This document shows, one piece after another, positions 8,007 through 15,937 of a DNA stretch of 64,000 nucleotides (positions are counted from its first letter, which is position 1; every line of letters begins with the position of its first letter). The notes below the pieces were generated by a model. That model saw only the letters and a list, made by a program, of their open reading frames with translations, was not told the DNA's origin and ran no database searches. The DNA is taken from positions 34,272 through 98,271 of the forward strand of contig NCHN01000005.1 in NCBI GenBank assembly GCA_002281875.1, read 5' to 3'. The DNA is from Sphingobacteriia bacterium 24-36-13. Lineage in GTDB: Bacteria; Bacteroidota; Bacteroidia; Chitinophagales; Chitinophagaceae. The translations under genes and the position numbers were made by a program.

Positions 8007-8046
8007 AAAAGCCGTTTCGATTTTTCGGGACGGCTTTTGTTTTTTG
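8007..8046 (+). terminator. Intrinsic terminator between gapA and pgk
   Basis: Arms aaaagccg (8007-8014) and cggctttt (8031-8038) flank a 16-nt loop and are followed by gttttttgg. Only about 27 bp remain before the pgk ATG, so pgk may depend on read-through. Confidence 0.75.
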
Positions 8047-8072
8047 GTTAAATTGCCTTTAAATAAATTTTT

Positions 8073-9293
8073 ATGACGAGTCCTTTTGTAGCTTTTAATT
8101 TTTCAGGGAAGAAAGCCTTAATTAGAGTTGATTTTAATGTTCCTTTAGATAAGCAAACCTATGCTATTGGTGACGATAATCGTATGAGGGCTGCTGTACC
8201 AACAATTGTGAAAATATTGCAAGACGGTGGTTCTGTTATTTTAATGAGTCATTTGGGTAGGCCAAAAGAAGGACCCGAAACGAAAAGTTCATTGATCCAT
8301 ATTACCGGTCATTTGCAAACGCTATTAAGTAATGCAATGAATAAAGAAGTATTGGTTCAATTTGCCAATGATTGCATTGGCCAAGAAGCGTATGATAAAT
8401 CTGAAAATTTAAAAGCGGGAGAAGTTTTATTGTTAGAAAATTTACGATTCTACAAAGAAGAAGAAAAAGGTGATGCTTCATTCGCAGAAAAACTAAGTAA
8501 GCTCGGAGATGTATATGTGAATGATGCATTTGGTACTGCACATAGAGCGCATGCATCAACTGCAGTAATTGCACAATATTTTAGTGCAGATAAAAAAATG
8601 TTTGGTTTATTAATGGAAGGAGAAGTAAGGGCAGCTGAATTGGTGTTGCATAAAGCCGCTAAACCCTTTACCGCAATTATTGGAGGTGCTAAAGTGAGTG
8701 ATAAGATTTTAATTATTGAGAATTTATTAGAACGCGCAACTGATATTATTATTGGTGGTGGAATGGCTTATACATTTATGAAGGCGCAAGGTGGGCAAAT
8801 CGGAAAAAGTCTTTGCGAAGAAGATCGATTAAATACAGCATTAGATATTTTAAATAAAGCTGCAGCAAAAGGGGTGAATATTCATTTACCTGAAGACAGT
8901 GTTGTTGCAGACAATTTTGCTGCTGATGCTAATACTAATATAGCACAGAGCAATCAGGTACCTGATGGTTGGATGGGATTAGATATTGGACCAGAAGCTG
9001 CTGCGTCTTTTGCTGCAACCATCAAAAGTTCTAAGACCATTCTTTGGAATGGTCCGATGGGTGTTTTTGAAATGGAAAAATTTCAAGAAGGAACCAAAGC
9101 CATTGCTGTTGCAGTTGCAGAAGCAACCGCTAATGGTGCATTTAGTTTAGTAGGCGGTGGTGACAGTGTTGCTGCAGTGAATCAGTTTGGTTTTGCTGAT
9201 CAAGTTAGTTATGTAAGTACCGGTGGTGGTGCCATGCTAGAATACTTTGAAGGAAAAGTTTTGCCTGGTATTGCAGCCATTGCTGTTCAATAA
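8073..9293 (+). CDS. pgk: Phosphoglycerate kinase
   Basis: Transfers phosphate from 1,3-bisphosphoglycerate to ADP. The 406 aa are full length. Motifs in order: RVDFNVPL (about 18-25), SHLGRPKEG (near 60), [15 protein letters not shown] (near 125), [14 protein letters not shown] (near 150), the GGAKVSDKI hinge and the C-terminal nucleotide part GGGDSVAAV and [13 protein letters not shown]. It lies downstream of gapA, separated by a hairpin terminator. Its stop codon lies 2 bp from the end of the convergent aldo/keto reductase. Confidence 0.97.
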   Translation: MTSPFVAFNFSGKKALIRVDFNVPLDKQTYAIGDDNRMRAAVPTIVKILQDGGSVILMSHLGRPKEGPETKSSLIHITGHLQTLLSNAMNKEVLVQFANDCIGQEAYDKSENLKAGEVLLLENLRFYKEEEKGDASFAEKLSKLGDVYVNDAFGTAHRAHASTAVIAQYFSADKKMFGLLMEGEVRAAELVLHKAAKPFTAIIGGAKVSDKILIIENLLERATDIIIGGGMAYTFMKAQGGQIGKSLCEEDRLNTALDILNKAAAKGVNIHLPEDSVVADNFAADANTNIAQSNQVPDGWMGLDIGPEAAASFAATIKSSKTILWNGPMGVFEMEKFQEGTKAIAVAVAEATANGAFSLVGGGDSVAAVNQFGFADQVSYVSTGGGAMLEYFEGKVLPGIAAIAVQ

Positions 9294-9295
9294 GA

Positions 9296-10180
9296 TTATG
9301 CTACATCTTCACCTGTTGCAGCTTTCATCATTAAGAACCAGTCTTCTCGGGTTAGTTTGATGGAAGCTGCAACTTTTGCTTGCGCCAATCTTTCCGATTT
9401 AGTGGTTCCAATTACTGGTAGTATTTTAGAAGGATGCGTATTCAGCCACGCAATTAATATTTCGTTCAATCCAGCAACATATTTTTCAGCTAATAGTGAT
9501 GCAGCATGCGTAATACTTCTAAAGTGAGGATGTAAATCATCTGTAAGTAATCCTCCGCCTAATGGCGCCCATGCCATTGGTGTAATTTCATTTTCAATGC
9601 AATTGTCTAAAATTCCATTATTAAAAGGTGCAGTACAAATAATAGATACTTCAATTTGATTGTATTGAATGGGTACCCATTTACGCAACATATTCACTTG
9701 ATGAGGCAAAAAATTAGATACACCAAATGCATGTACTTTTCCTTGTTTTTGTAAAGTTTGGATTGCTTCTGCTACTTCTTCTGGAGCAAGTAATGGATCT
9801 GGACGATGAATTAAAAGAACATCTAAATAGTCTGTACCAAAGTTTTTTAAAGATTGCTCTGCAGATCGGATAATATGTTTTTTACTAGTATTGTACGATT
9901 TGATATTATGGTTTGGCCTATTCTCAGTTACCATTTGAATACCGCACTTGGTAATCAATTTAATTTGAGATCGTAATGTTTTGTCTTCTTTTAAAGCATC
10001 TCCAAACTCTTCTTCTGTGGTATAATCACCATAAATATCTGCATGATCAAAACTATTAACGCCTATAGCTAAACACTCTTCAATCATTGCTCTATAAGCA
10101 GCGGTTGAAAAATTAGCTCCCCATTTTCCCCATCTCATACAACCTGCTATTGGACTACTTAACTGTTCTTGCTGTTTCAT
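9296..10180 (-). CDS. Aldo/keto reductase (YdhF-like)
   Basis: NADPH-dependent oxidoreductase with a TIM-barrel fold, 294 aa. The catalytic tetrad is visible: Asp and Tyr in DHADIYGDY (near 42-50), Lys in LITKCGI (near 78) and His in LLIHRPDP (near 125). The NADP-binding C-terminal region has PVIGTTKSERLAQA. It closely follows the E. coli YdhF pattern (QxxxSSPIxxGxMRWGxW start). The substrate is not predictable. It is transcribed toward pgk; the start ATG has no gene immediately upstream on the same strand except the RRM protein, whose terminator intervenes. Confidence 0.9.
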   Translation of the reverse strand: MKQQEQLSSPIAGCMRWGKWGANFSTAAYRAMIEECLAIGVNSFDHADIYGDYTTEEEFGDALKEDKTLRSQIKLITKCGIQMVTENRPNHNIKSYNTSKKHIIRSAEQSLKNFGTDYLDVLLIHRPDPLLAPEEVAEAIQTLQKQGKVHAFGVSNFLPHQVNMLRKWVPIQYNQIEVSIICTAPFNNGILDNCIENEITPMAWAPLGGGLLTDDLHPHFRSITHAASLLAEKYVAGLNEILIAWLNTHPSKILPVIGTTKSERLAQAKVAASIKLTREDWFLMMKAATGEDVA

Positions 10181-10197
10181 ATTTTAAATATAAGAAT

Positions 10198-10234
10198 AAA
10201 AAAAACTCGTTCTGAATATAGAACGAGTTTTATA
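10198..10234 (-). terminator. Terminator of the RRM protein gene
   Basis: Arms aaactcgttct (10203-10213) and agaacgagttt (10220-10230) form an 11-bp stem with a 6-nt loop. On the minus strand the stem is followed by a T run. It stands between the RRM gene and the aldo/keto reductase. Confidence 0.8.
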
Positions 10235-10253
10235 AGTCGGTAGGTTAATTAGA

Positions 10254-10667
10254 TTAATATCTGTTGTATCCACCACCGCCGCCGCCGTTTCCACGATCGC
10301 GATTACCGCCACCGTATCCGCCGCCGCCGCGATTACCGCCGCCGCCACCACCGTAGCCGCCACGACTTCCGCCGCCACCACCACCGTAAGGCTTCTTTTT
10401 AAAGCCGCCTCTTTCGCCTTCTGGGCGAGGGGTAGATTCGTTTACAACAATTTTGCGATCCATAACATCAGTGTCATGTAAAGCAGCGATAGCAGCACGA
10501 GCTGCATCATCATCAGCCATTTCAACGAAACCAAAGCCTTTGCTACGGTCGTTGTTAAATTTGTCGGTAACGATTTTGGCACTGCTTACTTCACCATAGG
10601 GAGCAAACAGATTTTGCAGGTCTTCACTAGACATATTCCAGTTCAGATTTCCAACGTAAATGTTCAT
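10254..10667 (-). CDS. RNA-binding protein: one RRM plus glycine-rich tail
   Basis: 137 aa. Residues 1-80 are an RNA recognition motif with RNP2 (IYVGNL) and RNP1 (SKGFGFVEM). The remaining third is an RGG/GGY-rich low-complexity tail, as in cyanobacterial Rbp and plant glycine-rich RNA-binding proteins, which are often cold-induced. The repetitive GGN codons produce spurious Ala- and Val-rich frames on overlapping strands. It is monocistronic: its own terminator lies downstream and a 228-bp gap lies upstream. Cold or stress regulation is inference from the family. Confidence 0.92.
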   Translation of the reverse strand: MNIYVGNLNWNMSSEDLQNLFAPYGEVSSAKIVTDKFNNDRSKGFGFVEMADDDAARAAIAALHDTDVMDRKIVVNESTPRPEGERGGFKKKPYGGGGGGSRGGYGGGGGGNRGGGGYGGGNRDRGNGGGGGGYNRY

Positions 10668-10694
10668 TTTTAAGAAATTAAGTGATCAAAAAAC

Positions 10695-10702
10695 CAAAGC
10701 TA
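10695..10702 (-). promoter_or_regulatory. Candidate -7 element for the RRM gene
   Basis: TAGCTTTG on the minus strand, 27 bp upstream of the start codon. No good TTTG lies at the expected distance. The rest of the 10668-10850 gap shows nothing I can name. Confidence 0.35.
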
Positions 10703-10844
10703 AAACAGTAACCAAAAACCCTGAACCATTTACGTAAAAACGTTCTGAGACCTGGAACTTCTGCATTTGGACAGTTAAAGATAGGGTTTTTAATGATTTG
10801 GGCGTTTTTTTCCAAAAAAATGACAAATCTTTTTATGGGATTGA

Positions 10845-10876
10845 TAAAAAAAATGCCCCGAGTAATCGGGGCATTT
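10845..10876 (-). terminator. Terminator of the rpsF-rpsR-rplI operon
   Basis: Arms aaatgccccga (10851-10861) and tcggggcattt (10866-10876) with a 4-nt loop. On the minus strand it runs into a long T tract (A run 10845-10853). The same 11-bp arms recur in the terminator after the OmpA gene. Confidence 0.9.
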
Positions 10877-10895
10877 ACTATTTCTTCAGAAGTGA

Positions 10896-11342
10896 TTAAC
10901 CTTCTACTACTTCAAATTCAATCTCTGTATTGTTTCCGTTACCAAAGTCGATAGTAGCTTTATAAGTTCCTAACTCTTTAACATCGTCTAAAATAGTGAT
11001 ACGCTTACGGTCAATCTCATAACCTTTTTGGTCACGGATGGCACGAGTAATTTGTAAAGAAGTAACCGCACCAAAGATTTTACCGCTGGTACCAGTTTTT
11101 GCACCCACTTTAACAGGAGATGACTTCAATACTTCAATTACTTTGTTGATTTCAGCCAACATAGCAGCTTCCTTCTTTGCTTTTACTTTAAGCTTTTCTT
11201 CTAATTGTTTCATATTAGAAGGGCTTGCTTCAACAGCAAATTTTTGAGGAATCAGAAAGTTACGTGCGTAGCCATTTTTAACGGTTACTAGTTCGTTCTT
11301 ACCGCCTAAATTGTCTACGTCTTGAATTAATATTACTTGCAT
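10896..11342 (-). CDS. rplI: 50S ribosomal protein L9
   Basis: 148 aa from ATG 11342 (MQVILIQDV). An upstream in-frame start at 11369 would add nine residues absent from the family. The conserved L9 N-terminal domain signature is seen in GGKNELVTVKNGYARNFLIP, followed by the long helix rich in Lys and Glu and the C-terminal domain. It is the last gene of rpsF-rpsR-rplI; the 89-bp gap to rpsR holds a small inverted repeat (11394-11408). Confidence 0.96.
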   Translation of the reverse strand: MQVILIQDVDNLGGKNELVTVKNGYARNFLIPQKFAVEASPSNMKQLEEKLKVKAKKEAAMLAEINKVIEVLKSSPVKVGAKTGTSGKIFGAVTSLQITRAIRDQKGYEIDRKRITILDDVKELGTYKATIDFGNGNNTEIEFEVVEG

Positions 11343-11393
11343 GTTTTGTTTTTTAGTCCCAGCGCCCAATCATTTGATTTTGATTTGACTGTC

Positions 11394-11408
11394 TCACGCA
11401 ATGCGTGA
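11394..11408 (-). repeat. Inverted repeat between rpsR and rplI
   Basis: tcacgca and tgcgtga flank a single base. As RNA it would make a 5-bp hairpin with a 5-nt loop in the rpsR-rplI spacer. It could tune rplI expression or be an mRNA processing site; no evidence decides. Confidence 0.4.
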
Positions 11409-11431
11409 TTAGGGATGGTTAACTAATTGGT

Positions 11432-11695
11432 CTATTTCAATAAATCTGTTACGTATGGCAACAAAGACATTTGACGAGCTTTTTTAACAGCGTCAGTTAC
11501 TTTACGTTGGTATTTTAAAGAGTTACCAGATAAACGACGTGGTAATAACTTACCTTGTTCGTTGATGAACTTCTTCAAAAATTCTACGTCTTTATAGTCT
11601 ACGTATTTGATACCGTATTTCTTAAAACGACAGAATTTCTTCTTTGGCTTCTCTTGCTTAATAGCGGTCAGGTACTTTATTTCGTTCTTTGCCAT
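11432..11695 (-). CDS. rpsR: 30S ribosomal protein S18
   Basis: 87 aa. The S18 signature is visible: [19 protein letters not shown], then [20 protein letters not shown] and the basic tail [20 protein letters not shown]. It pairs with S6, encoded 2 bp upstream, in the 30S platform. The single Cys at position 22 is not part of a CxxC zinc site. Confidence 0.97.
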   Translation of the reverse strand: MAKNEIKYLTAIKQEKPKKKFCRFKKYGIKYVDYKDVEFLKKFINEQGKLLPRRLSGNSLKYQRKVTDAVKKARQMSLLPYVTDLLK

Positions 11696-11697
11696 GA

Positions 11698-12051
11698 TTA
11701 TGCTTCCGCTTTTTCAATTTTAGGAAATCCGCCATTTCTCTTAGTGTAATTGTACTCGACGGCGTATTTGTCGAGACGAGTAATCATGTGACGCATCACT
11801 TGCTCATCACGTAGTAATTGGATTTTCAATTTCTCAATTCCTTCAGCAGGAAGAGTGAATTCTAAAACCCAGTAGATACCAGTGGTTTTCTTTTGAATAG
11901 GGTAAGCGAGTGATTTCAATCCCCATGGATTGCTGTGAACGGTTGAACCGCCTAGTTCAGTGATCAGGTCTTGGAACTTCTTTTGAGAAGATTTGAAATC
12001 TTCTTCAGAAAGAACCGGAGTAAAGATCACCATCAATTCGTAATTGTTCAT
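11698..12051 (-). CDS. rpsF: 30S ribosomal protein S6
   Basis: 117 aa from ATG 12051 ([14 protein letters not shown]), the standard S6 start; the frame extends to 12102 but those residues are not conserved. Also visible are [20 protein letters not shown] and [16 protein letters not shown]. First gene of the rpsF-rpsR-rplI operon. A good promoter is placed about 86 bp upstream, and the leader carries two inverted repeats that could be an autoregulatory target for the S6:S18 complex. Confidence 0.96.
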   Translation of the reverse strand: MNNYELMVIFTPVLSEEDFKSSQKKFQDLITELGGSTVHSNPWGLKSLAYPIQKKTTGIYWVLEFTLPAEGIEKLKIQLLRDEQVMRHMITRLDKYAVEYNYTKRNGGFPKIEKAEA

Positions 12052-12093
12052 TACTTGAATTTTTTTGGTTAAAAATTGGTTTTGCCCAGTGGA

Positions 12094-12129
12094 TTCTTGC
12101 AAGCAAGAAAATCTGCCAAATACAGATTT
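12094..12129 (-). promoter_or_regulatory. rpsF leader with two adjacent hairpins
   Basis: aaatctg (12109-12115) pairs with cagattt (12123-12129), and ttcttgc (12094-12100) pairs with gcaagaa (12103-12109). Given the promoter at 12137-12168, both would lie at the very 5' end of the mRNA. S6:S18 autoregulate through leader RNA in other phyla; the canonical CCG bulge is not seen here. Confidence 0.45.
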
Positions 12130-12136
12130 GGGGCTG

Positions 12137-12168
12137 CAAAAGTAAGTATTATGGGGGGCTTAACCAAA
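12137..12168 (-). promoter_or_regulatory. Promoter of the rpsF operon
   Basis: On the minus strand TTTG (12168-12165), 20 nt, then TACTTTTG (12144-12137): a perfect TTTG-N20-TAnnTTTG match, placing transcription start near 12131. Confidence 0.75.
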
Positions 12169-12234
12169 ATTTGGGAGAACTAATTCCAAATAATGACCAT
12201 AAAAACGGGCTTATTAAAAAAAATATATATGTAT

Positions 12235-13257
12235 CTATCGCTTTAAGACTATGAAAGTAGGAAAATGGTCACTAAATCCACCTCTATAATGATTCCCATC
12301 CCAGGTTCGCATAGGGTAACCTTTATACCTCCCGGTATTTTCGGTCATGAATGGTTGATGATAAATTCCTGCTTTAATAAAACGCCAATTATTCGATGTG
12401 CTATCAAAAAAAGAGTGTGATATAAGAATCTGATCGAATAAGCCCCAGACATCTTTATTGGCGAGGGTCCCAATCCCTCTTTGATAAAATTGTATCCATG
12501 GGTTGAAAAATATTCCAGCATGTAATTGTTTGACGTCTCCTGTTGAACCCAATGTTTTAATAATGCTATGGTCGGTGGGGTTGTCGTTTAAATCTCCCAT
12601 CACAATAATTTTTGCAGCAATATTTGCTTGTCTAATTGAGTCGGCATGATCTCTGCAGCGTTTTGCAGCGGCAGCTCTAGCTGGGGCGCTTCTTTCTTCA
12701 CCACCTCTTCTGCTTGGCCAATGGTTAACATATACATGTATTTCTTCCCCACTCAGTTTTCCTTTTACATATAAAATATCTCTGGTAAAATAGGCTTCTT
12801 TGCTTTTTCCTGGAAGGGTAACTTCTAGCGACTGTGCAAAATATGGATGGAAATAATCGGATTGATATAATAATCCAACGTCTATACCACGTGCATCTTT
12901 TGAATCAAAATGGATGATTTTGTACTTTTTAGATCTTATTAAAAAATGATTGACTAAATCATTTAATACAGTGTCGTTTTCTATTTCAGCTACACCAATA
13001 ATTGCAGCACCTCTTGGGTGTATTTGAACACCAAAATCTTTTAGTACATAAGCCAACTTAAACATTTTGTTAGTATAAATATCTCCGGTATAATGTTTAG
13101 CTCCCTTGGGCGTAAATTCATCATCATTTACAATGGGGTTATCAATTGTGTCGTATAAATTTTCTAGATTATAAAACCCAATTACAGCTACTTCAATTGG
13201 TTTTTTTTCCTGCCAACCAATTGTTATACATATTAGTATTATAAGCGGCCATTTCAT
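12235..13257 (-). CDS. Secreted endonuclease/exonuclease/phosphatase (EEP) family protein
   Basis: 340 aa from ATG 13257; the protein begins with a hydrophobic export-type segment (KWPLIILICITIG). The EEP active site is complete: FYNLENL (Asn), IGVAEIEN (Glu), VNHWPSRRGGE (His), VMGDLNDNP (Asp/Asn), FDQILIS (Asp) and the final GGFSDHFPTF (Asp-His). Such enzymes cleave nucleic acids, phosphoinositides or sphingomyelin with Mg2+. It is divergent from a TonB-dependent receptor and a DUF5689 lipoprotein with a 169-bp shared upstream region, which suggests extracellular nucleic-acid or phosphoester use. The exact substrate is not decided by sequence. Confidence 0.87.
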   Translation of the reverse strand: MKWPLIILICITIGWQEKKPIEVAVIGFYNLENLYDTIDNPIVNDDEFTPKGAKHYTGDIYTNKMFKLAYVLKDFGVQIHPRGAAIIGVAEIENDTVLNDLVNHFLIRSKKYKIIHFDSKDARGIDVGLLYQSDYFHPYFAQSLEVTLPGKSKEAYFTRDILYVKGKLSGEEIHVYVNHWPSRRGGEERSAPARAAAAKRCRDHADSIRQANIAAKIIVMGDLNDNPTDHSIIKTLGSTGDVKQLHAGIFFNPWIQFYQRGIGTLANKDVWGLFDQILISHSFFDSTSNNWRFIKAGIYHQPFMTENTGRYKGYPMRTWDGNHYRGGFSDHFPTFIVLKR

Positions 13258-13426
13258 AAAAGAAAAATAACTTTTATAGGGCAACAAACTATATGGTATA
13301 AATAACAACAACTTAGTTTTTTTAACGGCTAAATGGGGAGTATTTAACACAAAAATCTATGAGCCCTTGGTTGGTTCTTTTGGAGGTCTTAATTTTAATT
13401 TGTTTGTAATTCCGCAAGTCAATTTT

Positions 13427-15937
13427 ATGCGGATTTTGTTTTTCTTTTTTGGGTTGATTCAAGCTGCCGCTTTTGCCCAACTTCCAACCAAACCAATTTT
13501 GCTGAAAAGCAAGAATCAATGGGTAGACAGCAATTTGGACAAGGATGGGTGGAAATATTTTCAAGACCAATACACCAATGAATCTACCCTAACTGAAGGG
13601 GATGAGGAAGTTCCATTTATTCCCTCTTTGTTGCAATCTGGTAAAGATTTATTCAGTGCATTAACAGGCTTCAGTTTTAGTATCCGAAGATTTAGAATGA
13701 AGGGGCTGAGTAACAGATATTTTTCTCAATCCATTCATGAAATTTCCATGAATCAATTGTCTGACGGTAATATTCCTTGGGCTAATTGGGGCGGTTTGAA
13801 TGAAGTGACTTCAAACAATCAATATGCAACTGGTTTAAAGGATAATGAATTCCAATTTGGCGCATTGGGTAATGCCGTTTTTATGCAATTAAATGCGAGT
13901 AAATTATTTCCACAAACAACGGTTACGCTTAATTTATCAAATAGAAATTATCACCAACGGATCGCCTTTACCAAAGTATGGAGTGAAAGTAAAAATGGTT
14001 GGTCATTTGCTTCTAGCATTGCTTATAAACAAGGTGTTGGTGGTCAATTGAAAGCCAATGAGTTCAAAGGGTTTTCCTATTTTTTGTCGATCGATAAGCG
14101 ACTAAGAAATCACTTATTTTCATTGGTATTGCTTGGTAACAGTCAAATGAATACCAGAACTGCTGCAATAACAGAAGAACTCGCTGGTTTAGCAGCTTCG
14201 AAACAATACCAACCGGGATGGGGACTTCAAGCAAACAAAATCAGAAATGCCAATTGGCAATTTAATCATCAACCAATGATATTGTTTTCTCATGAATATA
14301 ATCTGCATGAAAAAATTAAACAAATAAGTACTTTACTATTAAGTTCGGGTGAAAAATATACCACGGCTCTAGATTGGTATAATGCAGCAGACCCTCGACC
14401 AGATTATTACCGCTATCTACCTTCTTTTTTTACCGATAGTTTACTTGCTCAAGATGTGCTTTCACAAATACAATTGAATCCTTCTCAATTACAAATTAAT
14501 TGGGATCATTTGTATTGGATAAATCAGAATAGTTCTTCAGATAAGAGAGCTCGGTATTTATTGGAAGACAGGGTAGAAAGGAATAAAAAAATCGCACTGA
14601 ATACTCGTTACCGCATTCAATTAAATAATCGATTATTAATTAGTTTTCAAGGTCAGTATAGAAAAGAAGTATATACTTATTTTAAACGCATCAATGATTT
14701 ATTGGGTGCAAAGTACTCCATCAATTGGAATCAATTTGCTGAAGACAATCTTCCGAATAGTACAGCTATCCAAAATGATTTAAATCATCCTAATCAAATT
14801 ATAAGGGTTGGGGATTCATTCGGATATCATTATGCAATGCATTTGAGCCAATGGTTAATCATGTCCCAAGCGGTATATACAATGCCAAAGTTTGACTTGA
14901 ATGCAGCAATTGAATATACTAGCACCTATTACCAGCGTGAAGGAAAATATAGAAATGGGGTATTCCCTCAAAATTCATTTGGCCTTTCAGAACCCAATTA
15001 TTTTAATAACGGTCAAATTAAAATGGGTATTACTTACAAATTAAATGGTCGAAATTATTATTATTTCAGAACTGCTTTTTCAAGTAAACCTCCATTGGTA
15101 AATGACTTATATATTTCTCCTAGAATAAACTCACTTAAACAATTGGATATTTCAAATGAGTGGGCATTTATGGTTGAAGCCGGATATATATTAAACGCAC
15201 CAAAATTAAAAATCACTGCAAACGCCTATTGGATTCGCATAAACAATGCCATGGATGTAATGAGTTTTTACCATGATGGATATAGAAACTTGGTCAATTA
15301 TAATATATCTAATATTGGAACCCAAATGATGGGCCTTGAATGGAGTATGGCTTATACACTATTTGGGGGAGTAACATTTAATGCTGCTATGAGTGTGGGT
15401 AAGTATGTTTACCATAATAGGCCCAATTATAGTGTGATGGCCGATAATGAACCCTATATTTCTGAGAAAGGCGTTTTATATATTGATCAATTTCCTATAA
15501 CCGGACTGCCTCATTTAGCAATATATAATGGGTTAGCCTATCGATCAAATAGTAATTTGTTTTTGAATTTAAGTAGTTCATATATGGGCAATCAGTGGCT
15601 TTCGTTTAATCCCATTAGAAGAACCTACGATGCTGCACAGAACTTACCAATTCATTTGGATGCAGAACAAATTGCCAGGCCTAGTAGTTTGCCCAATGCT
15701 TTTATTCTTGATTTTTCTGCTGGGTATAGTTGTAGGATTAAAAAATTTAAAGACGGTAGCGCTTATTATTTACAGTTTTTTTTAGGAGTAAATAATCTTT
15801 TGAATCAATCAATCATTACTGGAGGTTATGAACAGTTACGGTTTGATATACCTGGAGGTGATATAAATAAATTTCCCAATAAATATTATTATAGTCCAGG
15901 TACACTTTATTCTCTCAGTATAAAAACTAAACTATGA
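13427..15937 (+). CDS. TonB-dependent receptor-like outer-membrane protein
   Basis: 836 aa from ATG 13427, which opens a clean signal peptide (MRILFFFFGLIQAAAFAQ). An upstream frame exists but adds only uncharged leader residues. A plug-like segment follows (around 70-130, FSFSIRRFRMKGLSNRYF), then a long beta-barrel rich in aromatic and Asn residues. The last strand ends in the TonB-receptor style LYSLSIKTKL, after GVNNLLNQ. The N-terminal carboxypeptidase-like domain common in SusC proteins is missing. Its stop overlaps the start of the DUF5689 lipoprotein (ATGA), so the two are cotranslated partners. The ligand is unknown; the divergent EEP nuclease points to a nucleic-acid or phosphoester product. 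Confidence 0.83.
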   Translation: MRILFFFFGLIQAAAFAQLPTKPILLKSKNQWVDSNLDKDGWKYFQDQYTNESTLTEGDEEVPFIPSLLQSGKDLFSALTGFSFSIRRFRMKGLSNRYFSQSIHEISMNQLSDGNIPWANWGGLNEVTSNNQYATGLKDNEFQFGALGNAVFMQLNASKLFPQTTVTLNLSNRNYHQRIAFTKVWSESKNGWSFASSIAYKQGVGGQLKANEFKGFSYFLSIDKRLRNHLFSLVLLGNSQMNTRTAAITEELAGLAASKQYQPGWGLQANKIRNANWQFNHQPMILFSHEYNLHEKIKQISTLLLSSGEKYTTALDWYNAADPRPDYYRYLPSFFTDSLLAQDVLSQIQLNPSQLQINWDHLYWINQNSSSDKRARYLLEDRVERNKKIALNTRYRIQLNNRLLISFQGQYRKEVYTYFKRINDLLGAKYSINWNQFAEDNLPNSTAIQNDLNHPNQIIRVGDSFGYHYAMHLSQWLIMSQAVYTMPKFDLNAAIEYTSTYYQREGKYRNGVFPQNSFGLSEPNYFNNGQIKMGITYKLNGRNYYYFRTAFSSKPPLVNDLYISPRINSLKQLDISNEWAFMVEAGYILNAPKLKITANAYWIRINNAMDVMSFYHDGYRNLVNYNISNIGTQMMGLEWSMAYTLFGGVTFNAAMSVGKYVYHNRPNYSVMADNEPYISEKGVLYIDQFPITGLPHLAIYNGLAYRSNSNLFLNLSSSYMGNQWLSFNPIRRTYDAAQNLPIHLDAEQIARPSSLPNAFILDFSAGYSCRIKKFKDGSAYYLQFFLGVNNLLNQSIITGGYEQLRFDIPGGDINKFPNKYYYSPGTLYSLSIKTKL

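Noticed and set aside
10184-10384. Ala/Val-rich minus-strand frame
   Set aside because: It is a frame-shifted reading of the glycine-rich tail of the RRM protein; low complexity only.
12052-12131. Canonical S6:S18 leader RNA element
   Set aside because: The expected CCG-containing bulge is not seen; only two inverted repeats support a structured leader.
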